From Ganoderma boninense (taxonomy: Eukaryota > Basidiomycota > Agaricomycetes > Polyporales > Polyporaceae), in contig CM035315.1 in assembly GCA_002900995.3 (NCBI GenBank), positions 605,967 to 669,966 on the forward strand: 64,000 nucleotides of DNA, read 5' to 3'. Below the pieces are notes generated by a model. It saw nothing but the letters and a program-made list of their open reading frames with translations, was not told where the DNA came from and ran no database searches. Below, in pieces: positions 32,426 through 44,470 of this stretch (positions within the stretch are counted from its first letter, which is position 1; every line of letters starts with the position of its first letter). The position numbers were made by a program, and so were the translations under genes.

Positions 32426-34600
32426 GCCCTACGGCTGCACGGGGCACTTGCTCGAAAGCAGACCGCGCTGGGTCCCGAGTGGACGCCCCGCGTCGACGCC
32501 CCGCCGCAGTGCCCAGGAGAAGAGAGCGCGGGGCGCACTGAAGAAGACTGACGCACCGACATGTCGCCCCTCAGATGTGAATCTAGATTCAAGAATGTAG
32601 GCTTGGACCCTGCAGCATAGCAGCGGCATGCAACTTGTCTACCACGGATCACAGAAAGGCCGCGCGCAAGGACCCAAGTGCTCCAGCGGCGTGCCAAAGA
32701 GGGCAAAACGTCGGAGGGGGCGAGGCAACGGCATGGGAAAAGGAGCGAGGCGGCTTGCCAATCCAGGATTTCGCGGGCGAGCGCGCCCGAAAAGAAGCGC
32801 GGTGCTGCAGAGAGCACTTCGAGCTAGACCTCGTCATTCGGCGCTGGACCGACACATCGGTAAGTGGTTGCACTCGCCCCGTCGGAGAAAGGCAAGACGC
32901 GAAGGATCGAGAGTGCGGAGGCGTCGGATCGCTGTACCCGTGGAGCTGTGGACGAGGCGTCTTGCGAACGCGCTCGCAGGGGGCGTAGGAACTAGGACGA
33001 GGGGAAGGGAGGATCATCTCAGGGCAATGCGAGCGAAAGCATATATTGTGGGGCGTCGCTGTGCTGCCGCAGGACGACTATTGTCGCGCACACCGCCTTG
33101 CCTGTGCCACATAGACAGAAGGGACCGATGGAATTCGAATATGGTGAACGGCTGCCAAACTGAGCCGGAGTGAGCGGCGGGAGGGGGCGAGAGATAAAGT
33201 GGTTTACGCACCGGGTGGACAGCATGCTTCTTGACCACAAAACACCGCCGACGCAGATAAAGTTACGTAAAGAGTGCGCGCTTAGAGTATGTCAGGCATC
33301 CAGTGTCGCAGAATATCACCCGAGAAGCGCGGCAGAGACGACCCTTGACTTCAAGAGACAATAGCTACTAGCCCCTGTCCTCCTGCAGACATGTCGTGGA
33401 GTTACGCCAGCAGTCAGAGACCCAGCATAGCAAGTAGGTCGAGGTTACAGATATCGTCCGCGCTGAAAGCGACGCTCAGCTAGCCATGTACGTACTTGGG
33501 ACAGACAGCACCGCATCGATCGGCGCAAAAAAAGCAACCAGCATGCCGCCTCGCGATTCATCAGCACAATTGTGCGGCGAGTGGATGTAGTTGTGAACGA
33601 TAATCATGATCATTCCGCAAGAAAACTTCCGGCGGCGAGGTCCTTTGGGGCAAAGATCGAAAAACGCGGGCTTTACGTACTGTCCTGCGGTCACCCCTCT
33701 AGCATCGTTCAGCTCGGATCGCATCTTCATCTTTCCACCAGAACGCTATTCACGACGTGCCACCGCCTCTGCATTTTCACATATTGTGGGCCTCCTTGGA
33801 GATGCCCCAAAGCATTGTTGGGCCGGAAGAAGCGGGATTACGCCCAGGTGCGATATAATAGGGTTACTCACAGAGTCGGCTGGAAGTCGTTTTGATGACC
33901 AGATCCAGATGCACGATGCGACGAGATGACGAGTACACAGGAAACCGTAGAGGAGGGTTAGCTGCCAAATGACGGAAACGCAGGGAGGACCGCAGGCCGG
34001 GGACACCACCCACTAAGGATGCCGTTGAGCGAGGTAGAACACGGGTTAAAAGTTCGTTGCCGCACCTTATCCAATCGCTTCATACCACCACAGCCGTATT
34101 CCTATGGACCACCGTGCACAGGAATTGCAAGCGGGAGCTCCGAAATCTTGCGAATAGCGGTATAAGTGGGTGATTACACGCTCGATGTCCAGCGGGGAGA
34201 GGCGAGAAGGGGAGAAACCATAGGCCTGGGTTCGGACTGCATGGGAAGTACGGAATAGTAACCAGGAAGCCTTAGAGAAAATGTTCCGCAGCCTTGAGTA
34301 AGGCTTAAGATTGAGGGGGAGCGACGCAACGGAGAGACTAGTACTGCAGACGGTGGGCGAGACAAAGCCACGTCGCAGCTCGCAGGCCGCTTGCTGGCCC
34401 TTGCTGGCCGCGCGACTGCGCGAATATTCCCACGAGGCGAGTGGACGGACACCTTGCACTTACGAGGCTCAACGCGCTGAGTATTCCGTCCAGGGAACAA
34501 CATGACACAGCGAAGGGAATGAGAGACAGATTGAAAGGCTGGCACATGGAAAAAGTCATGGTGATACAGGAAGGAAAGCAAGGTGCTCAGCGCTGATCCC
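32426..34600. other. 2.2 kb without a supportable gene
   Basis: Frames up to about 180 codons exist at 32.6-33.2 kb but are Arg-rich antisense pairs of GC-rich sequence without motifs. The remainder (33.2-34.6 kb) has shorter frames only. Confidence 0.45.
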
Positions 34601-35684
34601 TCAGCAACTCTCCCGGTTCCCCCGCTGGTGCAACGACTGCGCGTCGCCAAAGCACCTCCCGCTCTCCCTCTGCAGATGGCGATGCAGCGCGTCGCGCCTG
34701 CTGAACGCCCTCCTGCACCCCCCGACCATCCGCACCCCGTCGAACTCGAACACGGGCCCTGCCCGCACGACCGCGGCCGGCACGCCGAGCTCGGCCGCGT
34801 TGCGCACCGGGACCCCGCAGCACACCCAGTCCGCAACCTCGTCGTCGCGCGTGTGCGTCTTGATGTGCCGCTTGAGGTCGGGCGAGCGGCGGTTGCGCTG
34901 CACGTACGGGCAGTGGGGGCACTGCCAGGCGTTGGGGGCTGGGAGCGCGGCGCCCGCGGGTGCGTTCCTTCGCTGGGACGCGATGATGATGGTGTTAGCG
35001 GATGTCCGCGGGGACGACGGCTCGGGGAAGGGGTGGGGTAGGGAGAGAAGGATGAGGCTGCGATGGGCTGCGCGATGGCTGGAGGGGGAGGATCGTGGAC
35101 TCGCATCGGCCGAGTAGTCGGCTGCGAGGTCGGATTGGCCATGGCAGAATGCGGACGGGTAGATGAGGTCGGGAGAGATGCATGATGTTGTCGTTTCGGG
35201 AAGAAGCACGCGCGAATGCTGGCGGCATAGAGGACTGGGAGGACGAAGTGGGGTAAAGGTATGACTGGTAGCTACCGAGATCTTCCGCATACAGCTGAGT
35301 AGTGTCCGTGGGATGGGGAGGAAAATTCGATGCTGCATAGTAGGAAGGGGGTGATTGGACGGGGACCGCGGGACAAGGATCAGGCGGGCTGATACTTGCG
35401 GCGTCGGCGGTCAAGCTTTGTGTGAAGTACAGTCAGTACGGTCAAAAATGAGAGCGAGGATAACACTCACAATGCCTCGAACAGAGCTCGGTCTGCTTCA
35501 GGGCACGGCCCAGAGACGCCAGACCACCCTTGCGTCCAGGACGACGCGTCTTCATACAAGCCGGAACCATAGTCGGGTATGGATGAGATGGATATGATGC
35601 ATCATAGAAGGTACCTGCATAGGCAGAGGGATAGGAGCAGGTGTCTGTTGCAGTATGGACGAAGGTGTGGGCAGAGGGATTCAT
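34601..35684 (-). CDS. C2H2 zinc-finger protein
   Basis: Four exons, 35684-35615, 35549-35471, 35415-35019 and 34972-34601, with introns of 65, 55 and 46 nt; every phase fits, giving 305 residues. The first three exons encode a Ser/Pro/Thr-rich disordered region. The last exon holds a C2H2 finger (CPHCPYVQ...DLKRHIKTH) followed by WVCCGVPV and GGCRRAFSRRDALHRHL, a second, atypical finger, then C-x-GD. The combination 'NRRSPDLKRH' and 'FSRRDAL.RH' is one I recall from Agaricomycete putative transcription factors. Probably nuclear and DNA binding; target unknown. The third intron's donor (GTCGTC) is weak although its branch site CTAAC and acceptor CCCAG are good. Confidence 0.78.
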
Positions 35685-35764
35685 CCTGAGGGGGGGAGAG
35701 CGACTCGGAGGGGATGGGAACCTGGGGTCCTGATGGATAGCGAGTCGTCCATGGCTGCTGGTGC

Positions 35765-35770
35765 TTTTAT
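35765..35770 (-). promoter_or_regulatory. TATA-like box for C2H2 gene
   Basis: ATAAAA within GCATAAAAGC on the minus strand, about 80 nt upstream of the ATG, a typical fungal spacing. Confidence 0.5.
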
Positions 35771-36270
35771 GCTAGACAGACAAGGGGGGTGGCCGTATCC
35801 TTGGGAGAGGAGAATGCGTTCGGCAAGGCTGCTTTGACCGTTGACGGCGGGCAGGAGGACGAAGGGGCGGACGCGAGGCGCGACGGGACAAACAAGCCTC
35901 GACAGAAGTTGTCACCGTTTGCCCTCATCGTCCCACGCTCGCCTTGGATCTCGCGTATGGCCTCGCGTGGCCATCGATCTCTTCACCCGTCCTGGGCGTC
36001 TGGCCTTGTCCGCTCTTGGACGTTCTTGAAAGTTGTCGACGACTTCAACAGCTACTTACAACTGTCGAACCAACTCGTTGATTCGAAGGAATGGTACGTG
36101 CACAGCAATTCGTCATATCACACGACAAGCAGGGCGCACCACAAACGACACTCGGACAATACAGCAGCAGGGCCCGGGATATATGCGATCCAGGAGGAGG
36201 CACCAAGAACGAGAGCCAAGCCCAACCTCACGCTATAGCTAGTACAACCCGAGTCCAAGTCCCCACGTCG
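35771..36270. other. Spacer between C2H2 gene and P-A
   Basis: Shared downstream/upstream region of two minus-strand genes. Short plus-strand frames without motifs; nothing else seen. Confidence 0.4.
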
Positions 36271-37473
36271 TCAGATCGCCACCAACGTACACCGGCACGT
36301 GCTGCGGGCCTGGAGCAGAGCCCATCCACTGCCAGCCAAAGCGGGCACCATCGAGAGGTCGATGCCGGCGATCTGAAGCAGGGGCCACAGAGCAGCAACG
36401 ACGCCCCGGTGGGTGGGGCTCCTGACCAAATTGTCGATAAGCGCGGTTATGCTGTTGTGCAGGCACCCGAGCACGACCTGGTACGCCGCGCTCGACGCCC
36501 GAGCGAGGTTCTCCGAGCTAGTACTACGGCGGTCGGACACGTTCGCCTTTGCGAATGCGTCCTGCAGGCGGCGGATGTCGTTGATGCGGCGGACGGCGCG
36601 GATGCAGGCGGGCGAGTCGCATTTGTGCTCCAGGAGCATGTGCTCTGCAGGGACAGTGGCGGAGGAATCTGGCACTGCTGAGTACGAGGACGGCGTGGTC
36701 GGCCCAGAGCGACGCAGGAGCGACTGCCACGACGGGTCCGAGTCGTCGCTCGTGACTGTGATTGCATCATTTTCCGCCGTGCGCACCAGAGCGGTCTCCG
36801 CCAGTGATGCATGCTCGAGGGATGCAGCAAAGGATGGGTGCAGGTTGGGCGGGGATAACGCAGAGGCTGACGTTTGAACAGGTCCTCCGTCGACGTCATA
36901 GAGGATGCCAAGTCGAGAAGCGACAGACGCATGACCGACCTCTGGTGTATGGGACACGGGCGGGGATGCGCCAACAGGCGGGAGCGACGTTATAGGCTCA
37001 TGCTGGGGCGCCGCGGTATTGGTAGAGAAGGGGAAGACATCGGACGTGGACAAGCTGCACCACCTGTGTCCATCCCTCCGCTATTCACGGACAGCGCGGC
37101 CGTCACCAGACCCCGACGTTTGTGTGACAGCGAGGGCTTGTTGACCTGCGCCTCTTCAGCCGCTTCTGCAAATCCGAGGTCAACATCAGACTGACAGATC
37201 ATGCCACGATAGCACTACAGTGCAAAAACCAAAGTACGCACCAGACTGGCATCTGAGCAGCCAGGCGTTACAGACTCTGCAGCGCTGTGGTCAAGGCCGT
37301 ACTCTTCGGCGAGCTTCTGTTTCCAGCTGAGATACATTGCCGGGCATTAGACAATATTGATGAATTGTGAGTTGGACATACGAGGCAAAGCATCCAGTGC
37401 AGTCCGCTCCCCCTTGCTTGTTGTCACAGGCTGAATCATTGGGCGAGGTCGGCAGGAAATAAAGGCCGCTCAT
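36271..37473 (-). pseudogene. P family copy A, frame-broken
   Basis: Exon 1 37473-37382 (product starts MSGLYFLPTSPND and contains the cysteines of DSACDN and CTGC), exon 2 37326-37242 starting in the shared W-K/R-Q-K motif, exon 3 from 37190. Introns 55 and 51 nt, donors GTATGT and GTGCGT. In exon 3 the frame that matches copy B (VNKPSL) and the frame that carries the conserved C-terminal part (CDSPACIRAVRRI, then LQDAFAKA) are out of register by one step between about 37,100 and 37,040, and no intron of suitable length was found. The gene is therefore probably broken, unless a nonstandard intron is used. It lies divergent to Q-A. Confidence 0.6.
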
Positions 37474-39270
37474 GATTCCAGGGTCTGTCGCAGTAGTTTG
37501 CTTCCACGCTGAGGTGAACAGGACTGCGTTATGGCGCTATTCTGGAGTTGGAAAGGTTTGGAGAGTGGTTAGCCTACACGAGGACGATCGCGTCGATAAA
37601 AGGTCAGTTACGGGACGGCGATAAACCAGGACGGCCAGTAGTCCACGTATTGATAGCGGGTCGCAGTGAGAGGAGAAGGTGGGGAAGCGTGAGGACTCAC
37701 GAGCAGGCATTGGGGGCTATCTTTTCAAGTTTTTTAAATCGGCTCCTGGCATGGATGATGGATCGGAGGTGAGGTCGGAGCGTTGGGTGGCGAAAAATAT
37801 AAACGCAAGGGATGTTGCCTCTTTTTTAGGCTCCTCCCTTGCTTCAGTCATTCCTGTAGCTTCCTTCAGCGGGACAAACCAGGGAGACCTCCATTCTCGT
37901 GGTCATGACGGCATCGCGCAGTCTCCCAACTGCGGAACGCGAGCACGCCGTCGCTGGGATTCGCACTCGAAAATATTGCACGAGGTTTTCGATGCACTAG
38001 CGAAGGACGCACGTGGCCAAGAAACTGCACCTATTCGCCATTCCAGCCATCTCCTTCTTCTGTTCAGTAGCCAGTCCATCACTACCGATAACGCCGTCTT
38101 GGAAGAAGGGTCATTCATGATTCCATGGTCTGACAAGGGAGAGGCGCTGTCGCCCGCCTGGAACGGTCAGAGAGAGTCAGCTTACTCGAATATTATAAGT
38201 GCGAAGGGTGATTGGAATGTGAATAATAATTGAAGGTAGAAGAGCGCGAGGAGGAGACAGCCCACTCACAGGGCAACATTTTCGACGTTCTTCAGTACCA
38301 ACGACAGCCATAACCTAAGGGTTACGGATTGAGGCCGAGCCGGAATTTTGTGTAGGCGTGAAGGACGTATGGTAACCAAAGCTGGTGAGCTTGATCACCT
38401 CGCAGAGTGCCAATGTCCAAACCAGAGGCTCTGGGTCACAGTTCGTCGCAGACAAGGTGGAAGACGAGAGAGTTCAAGCCGGAGCGCTGGACGGAGAAAT
38501 CGCCTGAGATCTGAGCTAGCCGTGGGAAGATGATGACACAGCCTCCTCAGCCTTCCAGTATCGTCCCTTGATCCGAATCGTACCCCCTCCACCTCCTCAT
38601 TCGTTGTCAATGTTAACCCTTGCTCGACCTTTTCCTGGACGCATTCTTGGCCACGCTGTATTCCACTCTCATCTGTCTATCATGAACCCCCCTGATGCCA
38701 TTCAAGTTGACCTGACAAGTCGGACGCCCCCCGCGACTCGATTCTGCCAAATATGAACCATTTTCCCCCTCGAGACTAAGTCCGCTCAGTTGTCTCTACG
38801 CTGATAGATGCCGTGTTCACCAACATTCGGACTATGGATATACCGTTCAGATGCTTTGTGGAAGTTAAATCCAGTACGGGAGACCATACTTGCTCGTTGG
38901 ATAGTCGTGTACTGAAGGAGCACTAATGGTGAGCTCCACGGTGTTCTGTGAGTGGCTTCCGTCTCAGGCCTCCTCTAACGTCCACGTTATATCATAATGG
39001 ATCATATGTACTAGGTCGAAACATCCTCTCGTCCACTCTCCCCCCCACGCTTGCCCCGCGTGAAGGTGAGCCGACAGATATCCGAAGGGCGCGGTGCGGT
39101 TCACCTTTATCCGAGGCTGGGGAATGTTGGGGGCGCGCTGCTATTGCATCGACTTGAAGACAACTTGGACGTACAGCTGTGTCCAACACTTTTCACGTTT
39201 GTGTACCGCCATTTCACGCGGTTCTACACATATCTATGGGCGTCGATACACGGCTCCTCGGAACTCTATC
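37474..39270. other. P-A/Q-A intergenic spacer, related to the B spacer
   Basis: No gene supported. 38,270-38,560 aligns by eye with 44,700-44,995 (shared words include GGAGCGCTGG, GTGGGAAGATGA and CACAGC), and later patches near 38,610 and 38,800-38,880 align with 45,020 and 45,200-45,265. Co-duplication with the flanking genes suggests a shared divergent promoter region, although simple segmental duplication explains it too. Confidence 0.5.
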
Positions 39271-39341
39271 GTGGACAAGGCTTCCTCCGGCCGGGCAGGC
39301 CAGAGAAGCCTCTGCCCTCGTGGCCGTAGCGTTGACGGCGT
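39271..39341 (+). promoter_or_regulatory. Conserved 71-bp block upstream of Q-A
   Basis: Aligns without gaps to 45531-45601 upstream of Q-B, with roughly four in five bases identical, including GGCCAGAGAAGCCT and GCCCTCGTGGCCG. Both copies are open in the same frame, and their translations are similar (GQRSL...PRGR). Could be a promoter or leader element or an upstream coding exon. Confidence 0.45.
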
Positions 39342-39416
39342 CTTACCACGAGCACCCCTTGCCCACTTGCCAAGCTCATGTTCCCCGTCTGCAGTCTCCC
39401 CCCCTCCGCACCCACA

Positions 39417-40885
39417 ATGCAGCTCCCTGCCAAGCCATCCCAGCCAACGCCGACGAGACTCCCCGCTGTCCCGACCGGGCTCGCGCCCCCTTTTCGTTCT
39501 GCCCGAACACATCAGGGAGTTCCACGCGCTTGAGGAGCGCGAGCGGATCGCCGGGCGCGACTCCGGCCGATTCAAGCCTCTCGTGGACGACATGCTCGCC
39601 GAAGGGGCGGGACGCGTACACCGAGGTGAGACAGGCGATGAAGGACGAGCGGGTTGCCCGGCTGTACGTGGAGTCGCTCCAGGAGCAGCTCGGTGCTGCG
39701 GTAGCCCTGAAAACCAGGTTCTTCTCGGAAGGCGAGTGTCGTTCGTTCGTTCGTTCGGGCCCTGCGATGGTCGATCTCTTTTCCGTTCTGACGCTGCAGT
39801 GACTGTGTAGCTGAGGAACGTGGTAGCGAGAGCCTGGCAGTGCTCGAGGAGCGCAAGGCGACCGTGAACGCGTTCTTGGCTGAACTGCAGGCGCGAGCGG
39901 GCGACATCCTGTATGATCAGGATCAGGATCTGGCCAGAGCGGCCACCAGCGTCGTCCTCTCGGACGGTCCGTAATGCGTCGTAGTCCCACACCCAGTGTC
40001 GAAACTGTCCGCCGACTCGAGCGCGGATCGCGACAAGCCCCCGGCATACCCCGTGCTCGAGGTCCCGCACACGCCTTGCGCCTGCAGAGCTGATTCAAGT
40101 GACAGTCGTCCAGGGCCCTGCGCTCCGTCTGGCCTCAGGTGCACTGCGTATGGAATGAGATATGGGCTGCGGTGTACGTCGACATCCATTCCGGGCAGGC
40201 GATTCTGCAGTGCCCACCACCTCGAGCACGGGATCCTTGGGAATCTCCAGAAAGACCCGGATATGACGCTGGAGGCACTACGGATGAAGATCGTGGGTGA
40301 CAAGGACAAGGACACGTCTCACCGTGACGGGGCCCGCCGTATCTCGGACATTAGGAATTACATTCGCAAGCTCGAGGCGATGACGGCCGACGTCTTGGAG
40401 CACCAACGACGCTTCTTCTGCAGATGTGAGTACTTAGAGGCTCGGAGCTATAGTGTACTTCGTCGCAACAGCGCTCATCCGAAATATCGTACATGCGGAC
40501 AGCCCCAGCTAGCCCCTCGGCCCTTCTGGAAGATTTGAAAGCGCGGCGGATCAGCGCCATCTTGCTCCTCGCAGAGCTGAGCGGGAGGACAGACGCCAAG
40601 GGTGCAGAGAAGTAGGGCCAGGCGGAGATGTGGGCGATCGAATACTTTGCGGAGGTCAAGCGTAAGGATACAACCGAGGCGGCGGAGGACCTGTTGACGG
40701 TCAGTTGCCACGTTCACCCGATTCCCGAAACAGCATGCTCACCGACCGTGACCTTGACGCTGCAGGCCGCGGTTGTCAGCGGGGTGTCGATATGGCTTGG
40801 GATTCCGTGGGCTCGGAGCTTGATCGCGGGGGTGGTCACGTCGTTCGTGGTGAGGAAGGCTCGAGACAGTGCTGAGAAGCCATGA
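39417..40885 (+). pseudogene. Q family copy A, decayed
   Basis: Clear homolog of the intact Q-B gene with the same four-exon plan, but: the ATG at 39417 is out of frame with the conserved cysteine region; the exon 1 frame changes twice (near 39,508 and 39,605); exon 2 has a TAA near 39,973 before the YPVLEVPH block; and exon 3 has an in-frame TAG at 40613-40615 where Q-B has a CAA codon. The second cysteine cluster (RCTAY...LRCTSTS...FCSAHH) and the hydrophobic C-terminal exon (GIPWARSLIAGVV) are still readable. The exon 1 donor is GC (GCGAGT) instead of GT. It cannot make the full protein. Confidence 0.8.
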
Positions 40886-41512
40886 CCGCGGAATGGGATG
40901 TGTGGAGGTACTCACACCCGTATCCGGACCTGTATGTAGTACCCTCCTTAGTATGTCGTAGGACACATGCAGTAGAGGATGGCATGGAGCGACACACAGG
41001 GACCGGAGAACCTTGTGAGAAGCATGGCGGGTCTTGGTCTGGAGAATGGTATCTGCAGCTCTCTGCCTTCGGGATCCAACTGTACCGGAGAAGACCGAGG
41101 CCAGCTGTGCAGGCTCGGAGCAACGAGCCTTCCCTGGCTACGAAACTGCACGGGGCAGGCTGGGCAGCACCGATGGCAGGAGGAGCAGACGGGTTCTTTT
41201 GTGGAAATATATATGGCTTGGCATTGGAGTAAGCTTGTAACGCCTCAAGAATGCGTCCCAGTTGAATGACGCCCTCGGCAGCCCGTAGTGGGGTTAAGAT
41301 GGGGATAAATGCTCAGCGCTCAGCGCCCAGCCGTCGTCGAGGAGAACTAGTGCACGCGATCCAAACAAACCTCAACCACATCACAGGAGCCAAGAGATAT
41401 CATGTGCACCATCCCGGGAAACCGTGTCACCAATTTCGGTGGAAAGAGCCTCCACCTGCCGCACAGAAAAGCCGAACTTTACTGGGTTATGACCCCCATG
41501 CCCGGCCCCACA
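40886..41512. other. Spacer between Q-A and DUF6699-type gene 3
   Basis: Two convergent 3' flanks. Short plus-strand frames only; no motif recognised. Confidence 0.4.
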
Positions 41513-42714
41513 TCACGCACAGCTAAACTGGACGACGTACACTACGTCCCCGTCCCCCTCTCCCCGCCTCTCAGGCCGCAGTCCCTCGAAGAACAGCCCT
41601 TTCCCATGGTCAACAGGATACAAGTCGACGTTCCGCAGCGCGTCGTCGTAGTGCGGCCGCCCCGTGTGCCCGCGCCGCGTCCGCGCCCGCTGCGCCTTGC
41701 GCGCCTTCGCGTAGCACGCGTCCGGTGGCTCGCCCTGGCCCTCTCCCTCCCTCTCTCCCTCGCCCTCGCCCTCGCCCGCACCCGCGCGCTCGACCCCGCT
41801 CGCGCCGGCGCGCAACGCCCCGCAGGCCGAGCGCGCGAACAGCTCCGCGCTGACCGCGCGGAGCACGTCGCCGACCGTCAGGCGCGTCGCGCACCCCGCA
41901 GCCCTGGCGGTGACGGTCGCGCTCCACGCGAGGTCGCGCGGCGCGCACGGGCGGAACTGCAATGTCATCGACCGTTTCCGCTTGTGTGCAGCGAGAGGGA
42001 AGGCGGGCTCGGCGAGGCGCGGATCGTGTTGCGGGTGGTACGGGGGCCGCGTCGTGCGCCGGAGGTCCCAGAGCCCGGGCGGGAAGGACGCGAGGAGGGC
42101 GTGGAGTTGGAAATTATCGTTGGCGGACGTGAGGGCGGCGGTGGCGGCGGCGGGGAGCCGAGGACGGTGGAGGAGGTTAATCAGAAGGCTTGCGGGGGCA
42201 GGTGACGCCTGCCGTGAGGGCGCGGCGGCGGTGGCGGTGGCGGCGGGCTGAGAGGCGGTCGGGCAGTGGCGGGGGTACGCGACGTGGCCCGGGAGCGCCG
42301 CAAGCACCCGCGGGTGGGTGGTGCGGGGGAAGCCTGAGACTGAGGCTGAGGAGGAGGGTTTTGAGCGTGGGGAGGCGAGGCCGCGAGCTCGATGATGACG
42401 GGCTGGTCGGTGAAGCGGACGTAGCGTCGCCTTGGGGCCGCGCGAGCCACTGTGGTCTTGCCTGTCGCGTCGTGCCCTGTGGCGGCTGGGCGATAGTGCT
42501 CTGGCAGCAGGGGGGTGACGGACGTGGACGAAGGAGTACGGAGAGCGGGGATGGGCCAGGTTTGGGACGGGGGGCGGCCATCGTCCTCGGTGGTGGTAAA
42601 CGGAGGGATACGCGGGGGGATATTCCTGGCGGCTGTAGAGTGGAATGAAGAGCGGCATACTGGTAAGAGTCGGGATGTGGTGGATGGGGGGAGCGCGGGT
42701 CTCTGGAATTTCAA
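41513..42714 (-). CDS. DUF6699-type protein 3
   Basis: The C-terminal part is clear: FPPGLWDLR, an MTLQFRP strand, LTVGDVLRAVSAELF (conserved D-V-L-x-A core), an acidic Glu/Gly repeat insertion near nt 41,760-41,800, then LRNVDLYPVDHGKGLFFEGL. This frame is open back to an ATG at 42658. A different frame from an ATG at 42714 carries RRRYVRFTDQPVIIEL, which resembles the N-terminal KRVRFVDDP of protein 2, so a frame change or an undetected intron probably lies between about 42,450 and 42,180; no good GT-AG pair in phase was found there. Function unknown; third member of this type here. Confidence 0.7.
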
Positions 42715-43466
42715 GAAATCAAGGCTATGAGGCTGGTTGACGCTGAGTATGACAATGCAGCTACCAGCGTTGCTGGGGTCGATCCATCATGAGCAGAAAG
42801 GGCGATGTCTGAAAAAGGGAAGCATATTGGCGGACTAGGCTCACGAGAAAGAGGGTCAGTTCCATGAGAATTGCCCTGGTCAACATTGTGCGCACCCGAA
42901 CGCCGCGGGCCAGTTAAGTTGCTGATGTGTCACAACCTAGAAACGAAGAACCCAGCTGCGGGGACTGCTAAGAGAGAACAGCGACATAAGTGGAAACTAC
43001 GGACGGTTGGTCGTAGACTCACGTCGTGTTGCGGCGGCTTCGAACAGGGTGGTACTTCGGGCTTCTAGGTCTTGAGGGCGTGTAGACTCGTCTGGATCCT
43101 GGCAGTGATCCCTCTTCGGCGGGCGATCCAAGCTCGAGAGGTTACAAAACTGACCGCGGTCATGCATATTGAGACGACCTGATCGTAGGCTTCACGTCGC
43201 GACCAAAAATACACACCTCTCTCAATGAGCATTCGGCAGAGCACGCGGTAGCAAGGCACAACAGACAAAACAGCAAGGTAAATGCGTCCCAAAACGCACG
43301 AGAAGCAAGCACGCAAGTCCGACTTCAAGCTACATTCCTTCCCGCAGTGTAACTGTAGACCCCCTCCGGCTAGTTCCACGACATATTCATCCCAGTCAGC
43401 GCAGGCACCATTGACGGTTCGAGGTCGGAATCGCCAAGGGGCTCGAAAAGAATGGACATGAAGGCG
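42715..43466. other. Spacer between DUF6699-type gene 3 and P-B
   Basis: No gene supported; a minus-strand frame of 104 codons at 43.07-43.38 kb has no motif. Confidence 0.4.
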
Positions 43467-44470
43467 CTAGACGTTTGGGCTCTCCGCACCGTGCAGCTCC
43501 CCAAAGAAGTCGCGGATGAGCACGGCCGTCCTCTCCCACTCGCAAGCGTACAGGAGCCGATAGGCAGCCCGCAAGGCCCGGTAGACGTCCCGCATCGCGG
43601 GGTGGTAGGCGAGGCCGGCCTTGGCGAATGCCCGCCGCAGGCGGTGCATGTCCCGGATGCGTCTTGCAGCGCGGACACACTCTGGGTGCCCACAGTCAAC
43701 CGGGGGGCACCCGCCCCAACTTGAGCTTGAGACCCGGGAGGCGGTCGAGGGGGCGCTGATGGACGAACATGGGGTCGACCGCCCCGACATGGACCAGGCG
43801 AGACCCGCGTAGTCGGTCTCGGTCTCCTGTGCAATGGCTCGAGAGCGCTCTAACAAGGCTGCTTCCTCGAGAAATGCAGCGAAAGTCGGGTGTATGCTGG
43901 GGGAGAATGCGTGAGGGATGATCTGTGCGGGTAAGGGATAGGCGTCGGCTTGGCACTCTGAGGGCGCAGAGGCGACAGGCACATCGTCGACGTCAGATGC
44001 AGGGGACGTGAAGGGGGTAACAGGTGAGGGCGGAACTGCAGGCTCAGCCAAGGGCGCTGTGGTGTCGGTAGAAGCGGGCGGGACAAGACTGGGGTCAGCG
44101 GAGCCCGAGGCAAGCCTTCCCCTCGTACGGGATGACACGGACACCACCACGCTACGAATTCGGCGCGGTAGCGAGGGTTTGTTCACGTCGAGTCCATTCC
44201 TGCCTGCCGCGTCTGCAAAGCCCTGTTCAACTACGCGAGATCGTGAGTCGGCATCAATATAACGTACCCGGCGCATGCCTGAGCTGTCTTGTGTCGATAG
44301 CATCTGCAACGTAGCAATCACGACCACTCCGCTCCGCGAACTTTTGTCTCCAGCTGGGGTGCACATTCGAAACGTTGGAAAGGGCTCAGAAACATGAGCT
44401 AGACAACGACGTACCTGGCGAAGAATCTGTTCCTATTCGCCTGTCCAACCGTCTTCCTCCCCCGTTCCAT
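43467..44470 (-). CDS. P family copy B, hypothetical protein
   Basis: Exons 44470-44415, 44353-44268 and 44230-43467; introns 61 and 37 nt with donors GTACGT; phases fit and give 301 residues. Product starts MERGRKTVGQ and has the shared SWRQKFAER motif over the first junction, then VNKPSL, a long Ser/Pro/Ala-rich stretch, a helix PTFAAFLEEAALLERS, and a conserved C-terminal helix with two cysteines: CGHPECVRAARRI followed by MHRLRRAFAKAG and ACEWERTAVLIRDF. Copies A and D share the D/H-x-P-x-C arginine-rich helix. Family not recognised. Divergent partner of Q-B, 1.3 kb away. The 37-nt intron is short; without it the frame shifts, so it is accepted with caution. Confidence 0.65.

Noticed and set aside
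34174..35142. 322-codon minus-strand frame overlapping the C2H2 gene
   Set aside because: A different frame from the zinc fingers; Pro/Ser/Arg-rich shadow of the disordered exon.
39234..40098. Minus-strand frames of 240-278 codons over Q-A
   Set aside because: Antisense shadows of a decayed plus-strand gene whose homology to Q-B is clear.
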